Below, piece after piece: positions 23,752 through 33,800 of a DNA stretch of 42,785 nucleotides. Each line of letters begins with the position of its first letter. Positions within the stretch are counted from its first letter, which is position 1. This DNA comes from CAZUAQ01 sp964618455. GTDB taxonomy: Bacteria > Planctomycetota > Phycisphaerae > UBA1845 > PWPN01. The position numbers were made by a program, and so were the translations under genes. Below the pieces are notes generated by a model. The model saw nothing but the letters and a program-made list of their open reading frames with translations, ran no database searches and had not been told where the DNA came from. The stretch covers positions 1-42,785 of the forward strand of contig CAZUAQ010000046.1 of the NCBI GenBank assembly GCA_964618455.1, read 5' to 3'.

Positions 23752-25953
23752 ATGAACGGCTATCATGATTTACCCATGTTCAACAAGCATCATCATCAAG
23801 CAGGCCCCCTCGCCGCCGGCATACTCGCACTGGGGATGGTGGCCATGGCCGGGAAAGGATTCGCCGTGACGATCCATCTGGGACCGGATGCGACCTCAAT
23901 TGAAAGGACTGCTGCTCGATTTCTCGCTGAAGACTGGCCGGAGGGTGGGAGCACAGAAGCAACGACCATTTACATTGCCGAAGCGTCCCCTGAATCCGGC
24001 AGTATTGTCATGGGGACTCCGGCTTCTTCACCGATCATCCACGCCATGGCCGACGAGCTGAGGGTGTCCGAACTCGGTGACGAGGGATACGTCGTGCAGA
24101 GGGTCCAGCGCGAGGGACGCGACCTGCTGGTCGTGGCCTCCGGTGGACCGCGCGGTGTGCTGTATGGCAGTGCGGCACTGCTCGAACAGCAGCGACTCGG
24201 GTTCAAGTCCAGCGACATCGACCTTCGCGAGACGCCGAAGCTGGCGGAGCGGTGCATCTGGTTCTGGAACGGCCCGCGGCCGAGGAAGTCCGCCTTCTTC
24301 AGTATCGATCGCATGGCCAATGTCGAGAACGAGCCATGTTATCAAGCGTTCGGCCGATTCCTCGCCCAGGCCCGCTTGAACACCGTCATGATCTGGGCCC
24401 ATCACCGGACGCGACCCGACTGGGGCGATGGTGTCGAGAGCACACGGGAGACGTATCGCAAGTTCTGTCGCTACTTCCGCGAGAACTTCGGCGTCGAGAT
24501 CTTCCTGTTCATGTGGTACGAGATCGAGCAGGGAACAAAGCCGCCCATCCAGGGCTACCCGATCTGCCCGTTTGATCCGCGTGTCCAGAAGCACTGGGAA
24601 GGCGTAGTCGAGAACCTCAAGACGATTCCCGAAATGCGTGGGATCATCATGGCCGGGGCCGGCGGCGACTGGATTCGCGGACCATGGGAATGCGAGTGCG
24701 AACGATGCCGCCAACACACCGATCGCGAGCTGCTGCTGCGGGCGATGAAGATGATCGGAGAGCCCTGGTCCGAAGCCGGCGGACGTATCATCTGGAAGGC
24801 GGTCACGGATCGGCCGACGCGCGTCCCATCGGAGGTCGAGCATTTCGCCAACCTGGACGATGTGCTGCCTCCCTACGTTCAGATTGCCCACAAGAACCTG
24901 TACAAAGACTTTCGCCAGCCGCATCCGATCCACCCGATGTTCTACGCCCACGAGGACGATCCGGATCACGAACGCCCCTACCTGTGCGAATTCCAGATTT
25001 ACGGCGAATACCGCGGCGGTACGGAGTTCCCCTGCGTCATGATCGACCGCTGGGCCGAGATCTTCCCACTGCTCGCGAAGAAGCGCTACCGCGGTGCGAT
25101 CGCGGTCACGACCATTGCCAGTCATAACCGCTGGGATCACCCGCTCAACCTGGCCAACTGGTATGGATTCGGTCGCTTCGCCTGGAATCCGGAGGAGTCC
25201 CCCGATGTCATTCTTCGCGACTGGGCGACGCTGAAGTTCGGACGGGACGTGGCGGACGAGATCGTCGAGATCTGCCGGACCACCTATGACGCCAGTACGA
25301 AGATGATGTTCTTCCGCGGCGTCATGACACAGAATCACAGCAAACTGCCGACCATCGACTACGAACTGGAGAGCAGCCTCATCGGGCCTTGGCATGACAT
25401 CCCCAAGGCGCCGGATGGTTACTGGGGCCGCGGCCACGACGTCAGCAAGTACCCGCCCGACGTGGCGGAAGCCATCCGCAACGATCCGAAACTGCTGCTC
25501 TGGGCGCACCGCGTGCCCATTACCGAGGAACTCTGCGACGAGGCGATTGCGGGAAAGAAGGAGGCGCTCGAACTCGTCCGTGACATGGCGGCACGTTGGG
25601 AAGCCTTGCCGCATGCGGGCTGGGAGAAGACACACGAGGACGTATCCCGGCAGTTCGAAAAAAATCTCGTCGATGCCGAGGTCTGGTACCTGACAACGAA
25701 GATCTACTTCGACTACAAGGCGGGCCGACTGACGAAATCCGATCTCAAGCGACGCATCGCCGACATCCGCGACCGCTTCGACCCCGAGGATGGCAGCGGT
25801 CTGATCCGCGAGACCTTCGACGCCTGCCTCGGCGAATGGACGCGCATCACCAAGAACTATCTCAAGCGCGTCTCGATGCCCGGCGCCCACCAGAATCCCG
25901 CCGGGGAGGACTTCCTCCCGGGACTCAAGCAAGAAGACGAGGGCGATGAGTAG
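23752..25953 (+). CDS. GH67-like (alpha-glucuronidase family) secreted hydrolase
   Basis: A 733-residue protein with an amino-terminal export signal (hydrophobic AAGILALGMVAMAG). ATG 23752 and ATG 23776 are both possible starts; neither has a clear ribosome site. Domain order follows family GH67: a small alpha/beta domain (about 40-150), a TIM barrel (about 150-480) and a helical end. The two residues that activate water in GH67 seem present: Asp386 in LYKDFRQP and Glu419 in EFQIYGEYRGG. The general-acid Glu is not evident; the matching stretch is AGAGGDWIRGP, with Asp306. WYGFGRFAWNP near 470 is another family segment. Substrate is likely a uronate-decorated glycan, but this is inference. 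Confidence 0.78.
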   Translation: MNGYHDLPMFNKHHHQAGPLAAGILALGMVAMAGKGFAVTIHLGPDATSIERTAARFLAEDWPEGGSTEATTIYIAEASPESGSIVMGTPASSPIIHAMADELRVSELGDEGYVVQRVQREGRDLLVVASGGPRGVLYGSAALLEQQRLGFKSSDIDLRETPKLAERCIWFWNGPRPRKSAFFSIDRMANVENEPCYQAFGRFLAQARLNTVMIWAHHRTRPDWGDGVESTRETYRKFCRYFRENFGVEIFLFMWYEIEQGTKPPIQGYPICPFDPRVQKHWEGVVENLKTIPEMRGIIMAGAGGDWIRGPWECECERCRQHTDRELLLRAMKMIGEPWSEAGGRIIWKAVTDRPTRVPSEVEHFANLDDVLPPYVQIAHKNLYKDFRQPHPIHPMFYAHEDDPDHERPYLCEFQIYGEYRGGTEFPCVMIDRWAEIFPLLAKKRYRGAIAVTTIASHNRWDHPLNLANWYGFGRFAWNPEESPDVILRDWATLKFGRDVADEIVEICRTTYDASTKMMFFRGVMTQNHSKLPTIDYELESSLIGPWHDIPKAPDGYWGRGHDVSKYPPDVAEAIRNDPKLLLWAHRVPITEELCDEAIAGKKEALELVRDMAARWEALPHAGWEKTHEDVSRQFEKNLVDAEVWYLTTKIYFDYKAGRLTKSDLKRRIADIRDRFDPEDGSGLIRETFDACLGEWTRITKNYLKRVSMPGAHQNPAGEDFLPGLKQEDEGDE

Positions 25954-25989
25954 CTGAGATTCAATTGAAGCAATCCAGACCTCTCCATA

Positions 25990-28446
25990 TTACGGCTGTT
26001 GCTCTTCCGCCGAGCGCTTCGCAAAACGCAATCGAAGAAGATCCATCAACGCGTGAAGGTCGGTGACCGGCTGGCCCCACGTAAGGTAGACCGGTTTCCA
26101 GATTCCGCCGACGTGCAACGCGTTATGGACGCGGATCGTGATCTGATTCGGTTCGCCGTCGATCAGATAGCGCTTCGGATCGAAGTGGAACGGGGTGTTC
26201 CAGAGGAAGTCCTTGCTCAGCTTCAGCGTCTCGGACGTGTGTGAGAGCGCCTTTCTCCCGTTGATCCAGATTTCCGCCTGTTCATCCACGGCCCCGACCA
26301 GCAGACGGAGGTTCTCCATATCGTCCAGTGGCTCGGGCAGCGTGAACGTCTGGCGGTACCAGCCATAGCCGACTTCGTATTCCGCATACCCCTGCGACTC
26401 CCAGCCGCGATGGCCGAGATCGCTCCGCACTGTACCCCATTCGCTGTCGTCCAGTTTCGGGTCGAACCACTCCCGGGTCACACCGACGTTGCCTGGATCG
26501 GGCTTGAACCACCACGTGTTGTCCAGCGGCATGGCGTGCACGGCTTCCGGGTCAATCATGGCCACCGAACGCCAGAGGTGGAGCCGCCGATCCAGGTCCG
26601 GCCCGCCGTAGGCATCGCGGGTGAACACCGCCTTCTCGCGCCGGGCCAGCCGCTCGAATCTGTTGAGCATGACGAGGTAGGCTTCGCGATCCTCGCCGGG
26701 GCCGCGCTCCGCCAGCAGATACAGGATCGGCAGCGAGAAATACTCGACGCGGCGAACGAGTTCCGCGTTACCTTCCGCCAGGGCCATCGCTTCGTCGCTC
26801 AGTGCTTTGGCCCGATCGATGAACGCATCATCAAAGTCCACCGCGATGGGGTGGAAGATCCGGCGGTACTCCTCCACATCGTGCATGGCCGGCTCGGGAT
26901 GCTCGCCCTTCCACTGCTCATAGGCCTTGACCCACCGTTCGTGCAGCATCCGGTTGTACATGTATAACGGTTCCGCCGCCTTGCCGTAGTAGCCATAGAA
27001 GAAGTCCCGCAGCAGCGGTCCGTGGTCGAGCGACGGATCCCATAATTGCTTGGCGAGCACCCACGACCGTGCTCGGGCGCGATCGATGCCGAAGTTCGAG
27101 CTATGACTGCCTTGCGCGAAGACGCCGCGCACCTCGTGTTTCACGAAGAGGCGGATATTCTCCTGCACGACCTCAAAGTTCGGCAGCGGCCGCATGTGCC
27201 GCGGGAAATCGACGACGTAGTCCCAGATCTTCACGTTCGCGCCGGTCGCTTCCCATGCCTCGAGTGCCTGCGTGAAATCAGTCGTCTCCTCAACCGGCAG
27301 CAGCGCGTAATCCCAGGCATGGGAATCGGTGCAGAGCACGATCTGCACATTATCGCGCGGGCGCATCGTCTTGGGCGCCTGATACGTCCCGAGGTATGCC
27401 AGCGTGGTGATCGTCACTTCCGGTCGCACCTTCGCGACCTTCTCCGCCACATGATTCACCAGCATCAGCAGCGACGCCGCCTGCGTTCCCTCCGCCTCAT
27501 CCAGTGCGTGACACCGCGGGCACTCGCAGTAGTAACGCCAATCGTTCGGCGACACGTCCACGTAGCGGCAATCGGGACAGCGTTCCAACTGCCCAAGCAC
27601 GCGTTCAACCATGATCCGCTGTACCTCAGAATGCGTGGGGCAGAGCTGCAGATCGGTTCGCTCGCCCTGAAAAAGGCTGAAGTACTCCGGATGGTCGTCG
27701 AAGAATTCCTCCGGCGGCATCAGCAGGTTGTACGTGTGAACGAAGTGCCCGGGGAACTTGGGATAACCGCCCCACGCGGCCGGGATGTAGACGGCGTGAC
27801 TGGCGGTCTTGTTTCGTAACGACCAGGCGCTGTGACGCGCATCGGAATAGAAAGGGTCGCGGCGTTCCAGCGCGGGCGTGAACGTCCGGCGGACCGGCGC
27901 GACTGAAAGCGTCGGACGATGCGGAATCGTGGCGGAGTCCCCCGCGTACCAGCGACAGCCGAGATCCTCTTCGAGAAACGCATACACAGCGTAGATCGGC
28001 CCGCGCCGTGATCCGCCGAAGAGGTAGACTCGATCATCCTCCGAGGCGATTGCATATCCTTCATCACCGAGATCGGCGTCGTGTCCGGCAGGCTTGTTCT
28101 CCGTCAGGAGCCGGGTTCGTCCGACGCTGATCTCGCGACCGTTTACCTCAACATCATCGCCCTCCGCCACGATTTCAAACGACGCCCCGGACATCGTGTC
28201 CAGCCAGAGCTTCAGATCGGCGGCGGACTTCTGCTCCTGGGAGGTCGGCTCCCCCGGCAGGACGATGCGGTACAGCGCTTGACCGTTCTCAGCCAGCGTG
28301 ATTTCCGGACCGGGTGTGCCCGAAGGCTTCAGGCTGTTTTCCCACGCCGGATGCGCCGGGACGGCATTGGGCTGTTCCCCCGAAACATTCAGGGCAAAGC
28401 CAGCGATCATGAAGACCGATACGATGAGGGTTGTACGTACGTTCAT
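25990..28446 (-). CDS. DUF4838 domain protein, secreted
   Basis: An 818-residue exported protein. ATG 28446 starts a clear signal peptide (MNVRTTLIVSVFMIAGFALN...) with a GGAGGAAGG site upstream; the frame extends 38 codons further without support. After a GH20-like alpha/beta amino domain (SAADLKLWLDTMSG, DEGYAIAS) comes the DUF4838 TIM-barrel region, with a CPDC...CECPRC cysteine pair of pairs around 285-315. The carboxy end (about 680-800) is a GH2-type sugar-binding fold (WYRQTFTLPEPL, EIWINGRKAL). Members occur in polysaccharide-degrading planctomycetes and Bacteroidetes. No activity is established to my knowledge. It converges on the GH67-like gene with a 36-base gap. Confidence 0.87.
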   Translation of the reverse strand: MNVRTTLIVSVFMIAGFALNVSGEQPNAVPAHPAWENSLKPSGTPGPEITLAENGQALYRIVLPGEPTSQEQKSAADLKLWLDTMSGASFEIVAEGDDVEVNGREISVGRTRLLTENKPAGHDADLGDEGYAIASEDDRVYLFGGSRRGPIYAVYAFLEEDLGCRWYAGDSATIPHRPTLSVAPVRRTFTPALERRDPFYSDARHSAWSLRNKTASHAVYIPAAWGGYPKFPGHFVHTYNLLMPPEEFFDDHPEYFSLFQGERTDLQLCPTHSEVQRIMVERVLGQLERCPDCRYVDVSPNDWRYYCECPRCHALDEAEGTQAASLLMLVNHVAEKVAKVRPEVTITTLAYLGTYQAPKTMRPRDNVQIVLCTDSHAWDYALLPVEETTDFTQALEAWEATGANVKIWDYVVDFPRHMRPLPNFEVVQENIRLFVKHEVRGVFAQGSHSSNFGIDRARARSWVLAKQLWDPSLDHGPLLRDFFYGYYGKAAEPLYMYNRMLHERWVKAYEQWKGEHPEPAMHDVEEYRRIFHPIAVDFDDAFIDRAKALSDEAMALAEGNAELVRRVEYFSLPILYLLAERGPGEDREAYLVMLNRFERLARREKAVFTRDAYGGPDLDRRLHLWRSVAMIDPEAVHAMPLDNTWWFKPDPGNVGVTREWFDPKLDDSEWGTVRSDLGHRGWESQGYAEYEVGYGWYRQTFTLPEPLDDMENLRLLVGAVDEQAEIWINGRKALSHTSETLKLSKDFLWNTPFHFDPKRYLIDGEPNQITIRVHNALHVGGIWKPVYLTWGQPVTDLHALMDLLRLRFAKRSAEEQQP

Positions 28447-28489
28447 AAGGGCATCCTTCCTCCGATACGCGATCGAGAGGCATATGATA

Positions 28490-28861
28490 ATGCACGACGA
28501 GATCCTCTCCCAGATCAAGGAAGCGCAGCGCGAGATCGATGCGATGGTCGGTCCTGACACGTGGAATCTGAAATCGATTCAGCGACAGCTCTGCTGGTGC
28601 CGTGACATGCTGGAAGGCCGTGAAGCCGAGCCCCCACCCGGACCGCTGACGATGGGGTTGCTGGCGACGCGCGAGTTGGACATGTACGGCAATCTTCCCG
28701 AGCTGGCATCGTGCATCAATGCCATCGAGGACACCATGAACCGGGAATTCGCGGAGATTCTCGAGGAGGCAAGACGCGCATCGCTGAGGGCTCGGAAGGG
28801 GCAAAAGGAGAAAACCGACACACCGTCTTCCGCGAAGAAGCCTCTACGCAGGAAGAAGTGA
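28490..28861 (+). CDS. small hypothetical protein with basic tail
   Basis: A 123-residue cytoplasmic protein. GAGAGG lies 9 bases before ATG 28490; ATG 28484 is only 3 bases from that site, so I prefer the second. The body is helical and hydrophilic, with two Cys in QLCWCRDM, a Pro-rich turn and LELASCINAIEDT-like helix, ending in a Lys/Arg-rich tail (KKPLRRKK). I recognise no family. It is divergent from the DUF4838 gene (43 bases between starts) and converges on the next small gene. Confidence 0.55.
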   Translation: MHDEILSQIKEAQREIDAMVGPDTWNLKSIQRQLCWCRDMLEGREAEPPPGPLTMGLLATRELDMYGNLPELASCINAIEDTMNREFAEILEEARRASLRARKGQKEKTDTPSSAKKPLRRKK

Positions 28862-28884
28862 ACCTCGCTCTCCCGGTCAGATGA

Positions 28885-29199
28885 TCAGATCGCGAGTTTC
28901 TCGAACTCGATCCTGACCCGCCAATCCGGAATACCCTGGCGATACTGGCTGAATGCCTCGGCCACCACGTCCAGCGGCAGGTCGGTCTTTCGACTCTGGA
29001 AGTGCCGGTCGGTCGAGCCTTCCTGGTATTCCAGCACGAAGCCGGTCGCCGGATCACCGGCGGCCTGAAGATAGGTCATCTGATCCTGCTCGAGAATGAT
29101 GTAGGAATCCGGCTGCGTGCCCAGTGTCTCCAGGGTCCGCCGGATCTCGCTGTCCGACGGATTGTCGATCGTCCGGTCACCGCCGATCTCGATTTTCAT
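28885..29199 (-). CDS. small hypothetical protein, weakly Imm1-like
   Basis: A 104-residue protein. The pattern of strands and the sequence ILEQDQMTYLQAAGD, GFVLEYQEGS and the helix AEAFSQYRQGIPDWR recall immunity proteins of the Imm1 type, in which a Tyr-rich 'hyQ' strand and a carboxy-terminal 'F..Y..G...W' helix are typical. No toxin gene is nearby. It follows the isomerase-like gene by 12 bases on the same strand, with GGGG before the ATG. The family suggestion is tentative. Confidence 0.6.
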   Translation of the reverse strand: MKIEIGGDRTIDNPSDSEIRRTLETLGTQPDSYIILEQDQMTYLQAAGDPATGFVLEYQEGSTDRHFQSRKTDLPLDVVAEAFSQYRQGIPDWRVRIEFEKLAI

Positions 29200-29211
29200 A
29201 CGCCGGACCCC

Positions 29212-30246
29212 TTACTCCGCGAACTGGGCGTCGAAGATGATGTCCGATGGCGGGAAGTCGACCTTCCGGACAAACTCCGCCGCTTCGGTCGCGCCGTGCT
29301 CGCGATCCATACCGCTGTCTTCCCATTCCACCGACAGGGGGCCGTGGTAGCCCATGGCGTTGAGCTCGCGAATGATCGGCTCGAAGTCGATGTTGCCGTG
29401 TCCGAGCGAGCGGAAATTCCAGAAGCGGTTCAGGTCGCCGAAGTCGAGATGGCCGCCGAAGACACCCGAGCGCACCGGCACCTGCGACCAGCCCACGTCC
29501 TTCATGTGCACGTGGTAGATGCGATCCTTGAACTCGCGCAGGAACTGCACGTAATCCACGCCCTGGTAACCGAGGTGGCTCGGGTCGTAGTTGAAACCGA
29601 ATCGCACGTTGCCCTTCAGCGCCTCGATCGCGCGATGCGAGGTGACGATGTCGAAGGCGATCTCCGTCGGGTGGACTTCCAGCCCGAAGTACACGTCTTC
29701 CTGCTCGAAGACGTCGAGAATGGGCTTCCACCGCTTGGCAAAGTCCTTGTAGCCCTTGTCGATGCGCTCCTGAGACACCGGCGGAAACAGGTAGAGCAGG
29801 TGCCACACGCTGCTGCCGGTGAAGCCGTTGACGACGACGCGCTTGATCTTCTTCTTCATGGCGGCCGGGGCGGCATCGAAGAACTTGCGCGCTGCCCGGG
29901 CGGTGTCCATCATCTCCGCTGCGGCGCGCTTTCGCACCCCCTCGGGCTTGCCGTCGCCCCAGACGTGCTCGGGCAGGATGGCCTTGTGCCGCTCATCGAT
30001 CAGGTCGCACGTCGACTGGCCGACCAGGTGCGTACTGATGGCATAGCACTCCAGTTTATGCTTCTGAAGCACTTCCCACTTCCGCTTGCAGTAGCTGCGG
30101 TCCTCGAGCGCCTTGTTGACCTCGAAATGGTCGCCCCAGCAGCAGAGTTCCAGGCCGTCATAGCCGAATTTCTTGGCTTTCTTGCACATCTGATCGAACT
30201 TGACGTCCGCCCATTGGCCGGTGAAGAGTGTGACGGGTCGTGCCAT
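29212..30246 (-). CDS. sugar phosphate isomerase/epimerase (xylose-isomerase-like TIM barrel)
   Basis: A 344-residue cytoplasmic protein, with no signal peptide, unlike its relative at 7978. The metal site of the family is complete: Glu190 (YFGLEVHP), Asp221 (FNYDPSHL), His247 or His245 (YHVHMKD) and Glu307 (SVEWED). Such enzymes interconvert ketoses or inositols; the substrate is unknown. ATG 30246 has AGGA about 9 bases upstream. A 232-base spacer with no gene separates it from the Rieske gene upstream, so it probably has its own promoter. Confidence 0.9.
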   Translation of the reverse strand: MARPVTLFTGQWADVKFDQMCKKAKKFGYDGLELCCWGDHFEVNKALEDRSYCKRKWEVLQKHKLECYAISTHLVGQSTCDLIDERHKAILPEHVWGDGKPEGVRKRAAAEMMDTARAARKFFDAAPAAMKKKIKRVVVNGFTGSSVWHLLYLFPPVSQERIDKGYKDFAKRWKPILDVFEQEDVYFGLEVHPTEIAFDIVTSHRAIEALKGNVRFGFNYDPSHLGYQGVDYVQFLREFKDRIYHVHMKDVGWSQVPVRSGVFGGHLDFGDLNRFWNFRSLGHGNIDFEPIIRELNAMGYHGPLSVEWEDSGMDREHGATEAAEFVRKVDFPPSDIIFDAQFAE

Positions 30247-30478
30247 CGGGAGTCATCCTTTCCACTTGCTGTAGATCGTGTCGCTCGAAGATCGGGATCG
30301 GCCGCGGCTGAGCCGGCAATTCCCCTGATCAGGATTCGCCCGTGGCATCGGTCGCGCCGGAATTCGTGCAGAATGATACCGGAGCCCGCGGCGGGTCGCA
30401 ACGGCGTCACATGAGGGAAATGCATCAACATCGATCGTCTGGAAATCTCTCGTGAAATGCAGCGTTTGGATTTCACCT

Positions 30479-30823
30479 TCACGCATCGAGGCGGGCGTAG
30501 AGTTGCCCCTCGACAACGGCGGTGTCGTAGCGCTTCACGCAGGCGACACTGCCCTGGGCGGACTTCCCGTCGGCAAGATGGAAGGCCCAGCCGTGCCACG
30601 GGCAGCGGACGATGTCGTCGCGCACATCCCCGGCAGAGAGATTTCCGTTGGCATGCGGGCAGGCATTATCGATGACGTAGACACGCTCAGGCGCATCGAG
30701 ATGGAAAATCGCCAGCTCCCGACCGTTGAGTTCCAGGAACACGCCGCGATCCGTGGGGCACTGATCGAGCCGGCACAACGGCGTGTATCCCTCGGGCGGG
30801 CTCGAGGCTTCCTCGAGAGGCAT
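30479..30823 (-). CDS. Rieske [2Fe-2S] ferredoxin-like protein
   Basis: A 114-residue NirD/BphF-type Rieske protein. Cluster ligands are Cys55-His57 (CPHANG) and Cys74-His77 (CPWHGW), in the usual C-x-H-x16-C-x2-H spacing. ATG 30823 is preferred to the in-frame GTG at 30844 because GGAAAGGA lies just upstream. There is no signal peptide, so it should be cytoplasmic and shuttle electrons to an unknown oxygenase or reductase. It follows the secretin gene after 57 bases on the same strand. A functional link to the pilus genes is not expected. Confidence 0.92.
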   Translation of the reverse strand: MPLEEASSPPEGYTPLCRLDQCPTDRGVFLELNGRELAIFHLDAPERVYVIDNACPHANGNLSAGDVRDDIVRCPWHGWAFHLADGKSAQGSVACVKRYDTAVVEGQLYARLDA

Positions 30824-30880
30824 GAAGTCCTTTCCATCGATCACGCATGCGCGGCGTTCAGATGGCGAAACGCCGATTGC

Positions 30881-33800
30881 TCAGAAGCCGATCGACGACT
30901 CCTCCGTGGCCAGGTTCGCGTACGCCTCTTTTTCCATCTCGTCCTGGATCATGATGACCGGTTTGACCAGCACGAGCAGGATGAACTCGTCCTTGACACG
31001 GGCCTGGTTGGTGAAGGCGCGGCTGATGCCGGGGATCTTGCTCAGGATCGGCACGCCGGCTTCGACCTCGTTCTCGGCCGCGAGTTTCAATCCGCCCAGC
31101 AGGATCGTCCCGCCGTCCGGGACCGACACCGTCGTCTGAATCTGCGTGATGTCGTTTTCGGGCACCTCGAAGAAGGAGGCCAACGCACCTTGGCCTGAAG
31201 GAATCTGGCGAAGCCGGACGTCCGTGATCGTCGGCGTGAGCAGCAATGTCACATACTTCCGATCGGAGGAGATGTAGGGCTTCATTCGGAGCGACTGACC
31301 GCGAGGGCTCTGACTGATGTTCGGAGCCTGACCAGATCCCGCGATGCCGGTCACGCCTGTTCCGGTGGAAATCACGCCCGCCCCCGCCACCGGCGAAAAA
31401 CCGGGCGATGACACGTAGGCCACGGTCGTCTGCACGCGAATCCGCGCCCAGCGGCCGTTGTAGATCATCACACGCGGGGCCTGAACCGAGGTATTGCGCC
31501 GATCCATCTGCGTCGCGCGGAGCAGGAAGTCGACCTGGATGTTGTCGAGGAAGCTGCCGAACATCTGGAAGGCCGGGCTGGCAATCGCGCCACTGCCGAG
31601 ACTGCCGGGAACCAGCGTCGCCTGGGGCTGGGCCAGACCAAGCGTGTTGTTGACCAGCGGAAGAGGCGTGGTCCGCCGATCAAACCAGTTCTGGGGACGT
31701 CCTTCGGGAACGAAGGCGACATTGCCATATGCCTGGCGGGGGTCGACGGTCGAACCGAGTGCCCCACCCGATTGCGGAGCGACACCCAACTGGCTGAAAC
31801 GACGCGGCTGCAACAGGACCTGGCCAGAATTGGGATCAATCACCTGATCGTACCCGGCGTTGCCGCTGTTCAGGATGACATCGAGATCCACGCCGATCTC
31901 TTCCAGGAAGTTGCTCTGCATCTGGATGAAGCGGGCTTCGACCGCCACCTGCAGCGCCTTGGACTGCTCGCGCAGTTGTTCGAGCAGTTCCGCCACTTCG
32001 CGCTGGGCCCGCGGCGTGTGTCGCACGATCAGCATCTCATCCGCCCAGATATCCACCGAACCGATGGAATCCTCGCCACCGGTATCCGCTTCCCACGAAC
32101 CCGGCTGAACCAGTTTCTCAATGAGCTCAATCAGGCTGTCGATGAGTTCCTGGCGATCCTCGTCTTCGTCCGAGTCGCTGTCAGTGCCGCCCCCCCCGCC
32201 GCCGAAGCCGCCACCACCGAAACCGCCGAGACCGCCTCCACCGAAGCCGCCACCACCGAAACCGCCGAGACCGCCTCCACCGAAGCCACCGCCACCGAAA
32301 CCGCCGAGACCGCCTCCACCAAATCCACCGAGGCCACCCCCACCGAAGCCACCGCCACCCAAGCCGCCACCGAGGCCACCGCCGAAGAGGTCCTGGTCAT
32401 CGCCGCCACCACCGAACTCCGGGATATCCACCAGCAGGTCGCGAATGTCGTACACACGCGTCACCACTTCGTTCTGCAGGTCCTCCTCGGTCGATACACG
32501 AATCACGCCGTCGAAAATGTCGAAGCCGACGTTGGCCTCGAAGGTGCTCACGTTGCTCAGCAGCAGCTTGAGCGCGCGTTCCCACTTCACGTCGGTCAGT
32601 TCCATCGCCAGGATTTCCGTATCCGGCGTGATGCCGAAGAGTTCGAGCTCCTGCCAGTTGACGTCGATCGAGACGTCTCCCCGGCTGCGCAGAAATTCGA
32701 TCGCATCCTCGAAGCGTGTCCCGTCCGGGAAGGTCACGGACGGGACGATGGCATCGATCTTTTCCGCCGTTTCCCGATCCGATTCCGACTCCCCGCTGAT
32801 GCTCGAGGTGAACGGCTCCCGCGCGGAGATCGCGCGCCACTTTTCTTCATCCGGATACGCGACCATCTTGTCGCCGCGGCCCGTCACCGCCGGAGCCAGG
32901 GCGAGTTCCGCCGTCTGCAGCGCGTTCTGCTGGGCTTCCACACGATCCTGCTTGGTCTGGAGCTGCTCCATGATCAGGTGGGCGTCCTCGAGCGTCTTCA
33001 GAACGTCGCGGGCCCGCTGATTCTGCGGATCAATCGCGAGGATCTGTTTCAACACGTCTGCGGCCTTGGAGAACTCCTGCTCCTTGCGAAGCTGCATGGC
33101 CTGGTCGAATTTCTGGGCGATGCGCTCGTCGCGCTCCCGGCGGTAGCGCTCGCTCCGCTCGCGTGCCTTCTTCATGGCGTCGATGCGGGCCTGCCGCGCC
33201 TGCTCCGTCAGGAACAGTTCCTTGCGGTCTTCAATGAATCCTTCGAGCTCATCCACCTGGTGCACGAGTGCGGTGTACTGCTCTGTGGGGGCGTCCCGCC
33301 GGGACGCCTTCAGCATCTGTCGAGTCGTGACCAGCTTGTCCTGAGCAGCTTCGTACTTGTTCTCGCGGATCAGCATGCGGATCTCCGCCTCGCTCTGGCG
33401 ATACATCCGCACGGTGCGCTGCCACTCGACATCTTCGGTTTCCTCGAAACGAGTCAATGCGTTCGACGCGCGGCCTTCCACGGCACGCTGGCGGCGTACG
33501 ATATCCAGTCCGTTCAGGGCTTCCGGGTGATTGGGGGACGTGGACAGGACTTTCTGGAAGATGCGCTCCGCCTCGTCGAACCGTCCCGCCTTGATGGCCT
33601 GGTCACCCGCCTTGATCAGCGAGTTGGTCCGCTGCGACTGAACCGACGAGGTGCTGAAACTCGCCGAGGACGATGTGGACGAGATCGAACTGCTGCTGAT
33701 CGGCTGGATAAACGCCGTGGCCTGCGACACCGGACGTGCTGCGGGCGAGCCCTGCGAGGAGGAAAAGCTGCTGCTCGTCGTCACTGCTCCGGAACTCGAC

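Noticed and set aside
24028..25932. 634-codon open frame antisense to the GH67-like gene
   Set aside because: It mirrors a GC-biased real gene, has no family likeness or ribosome site, and the sense strand has clear family motifs.
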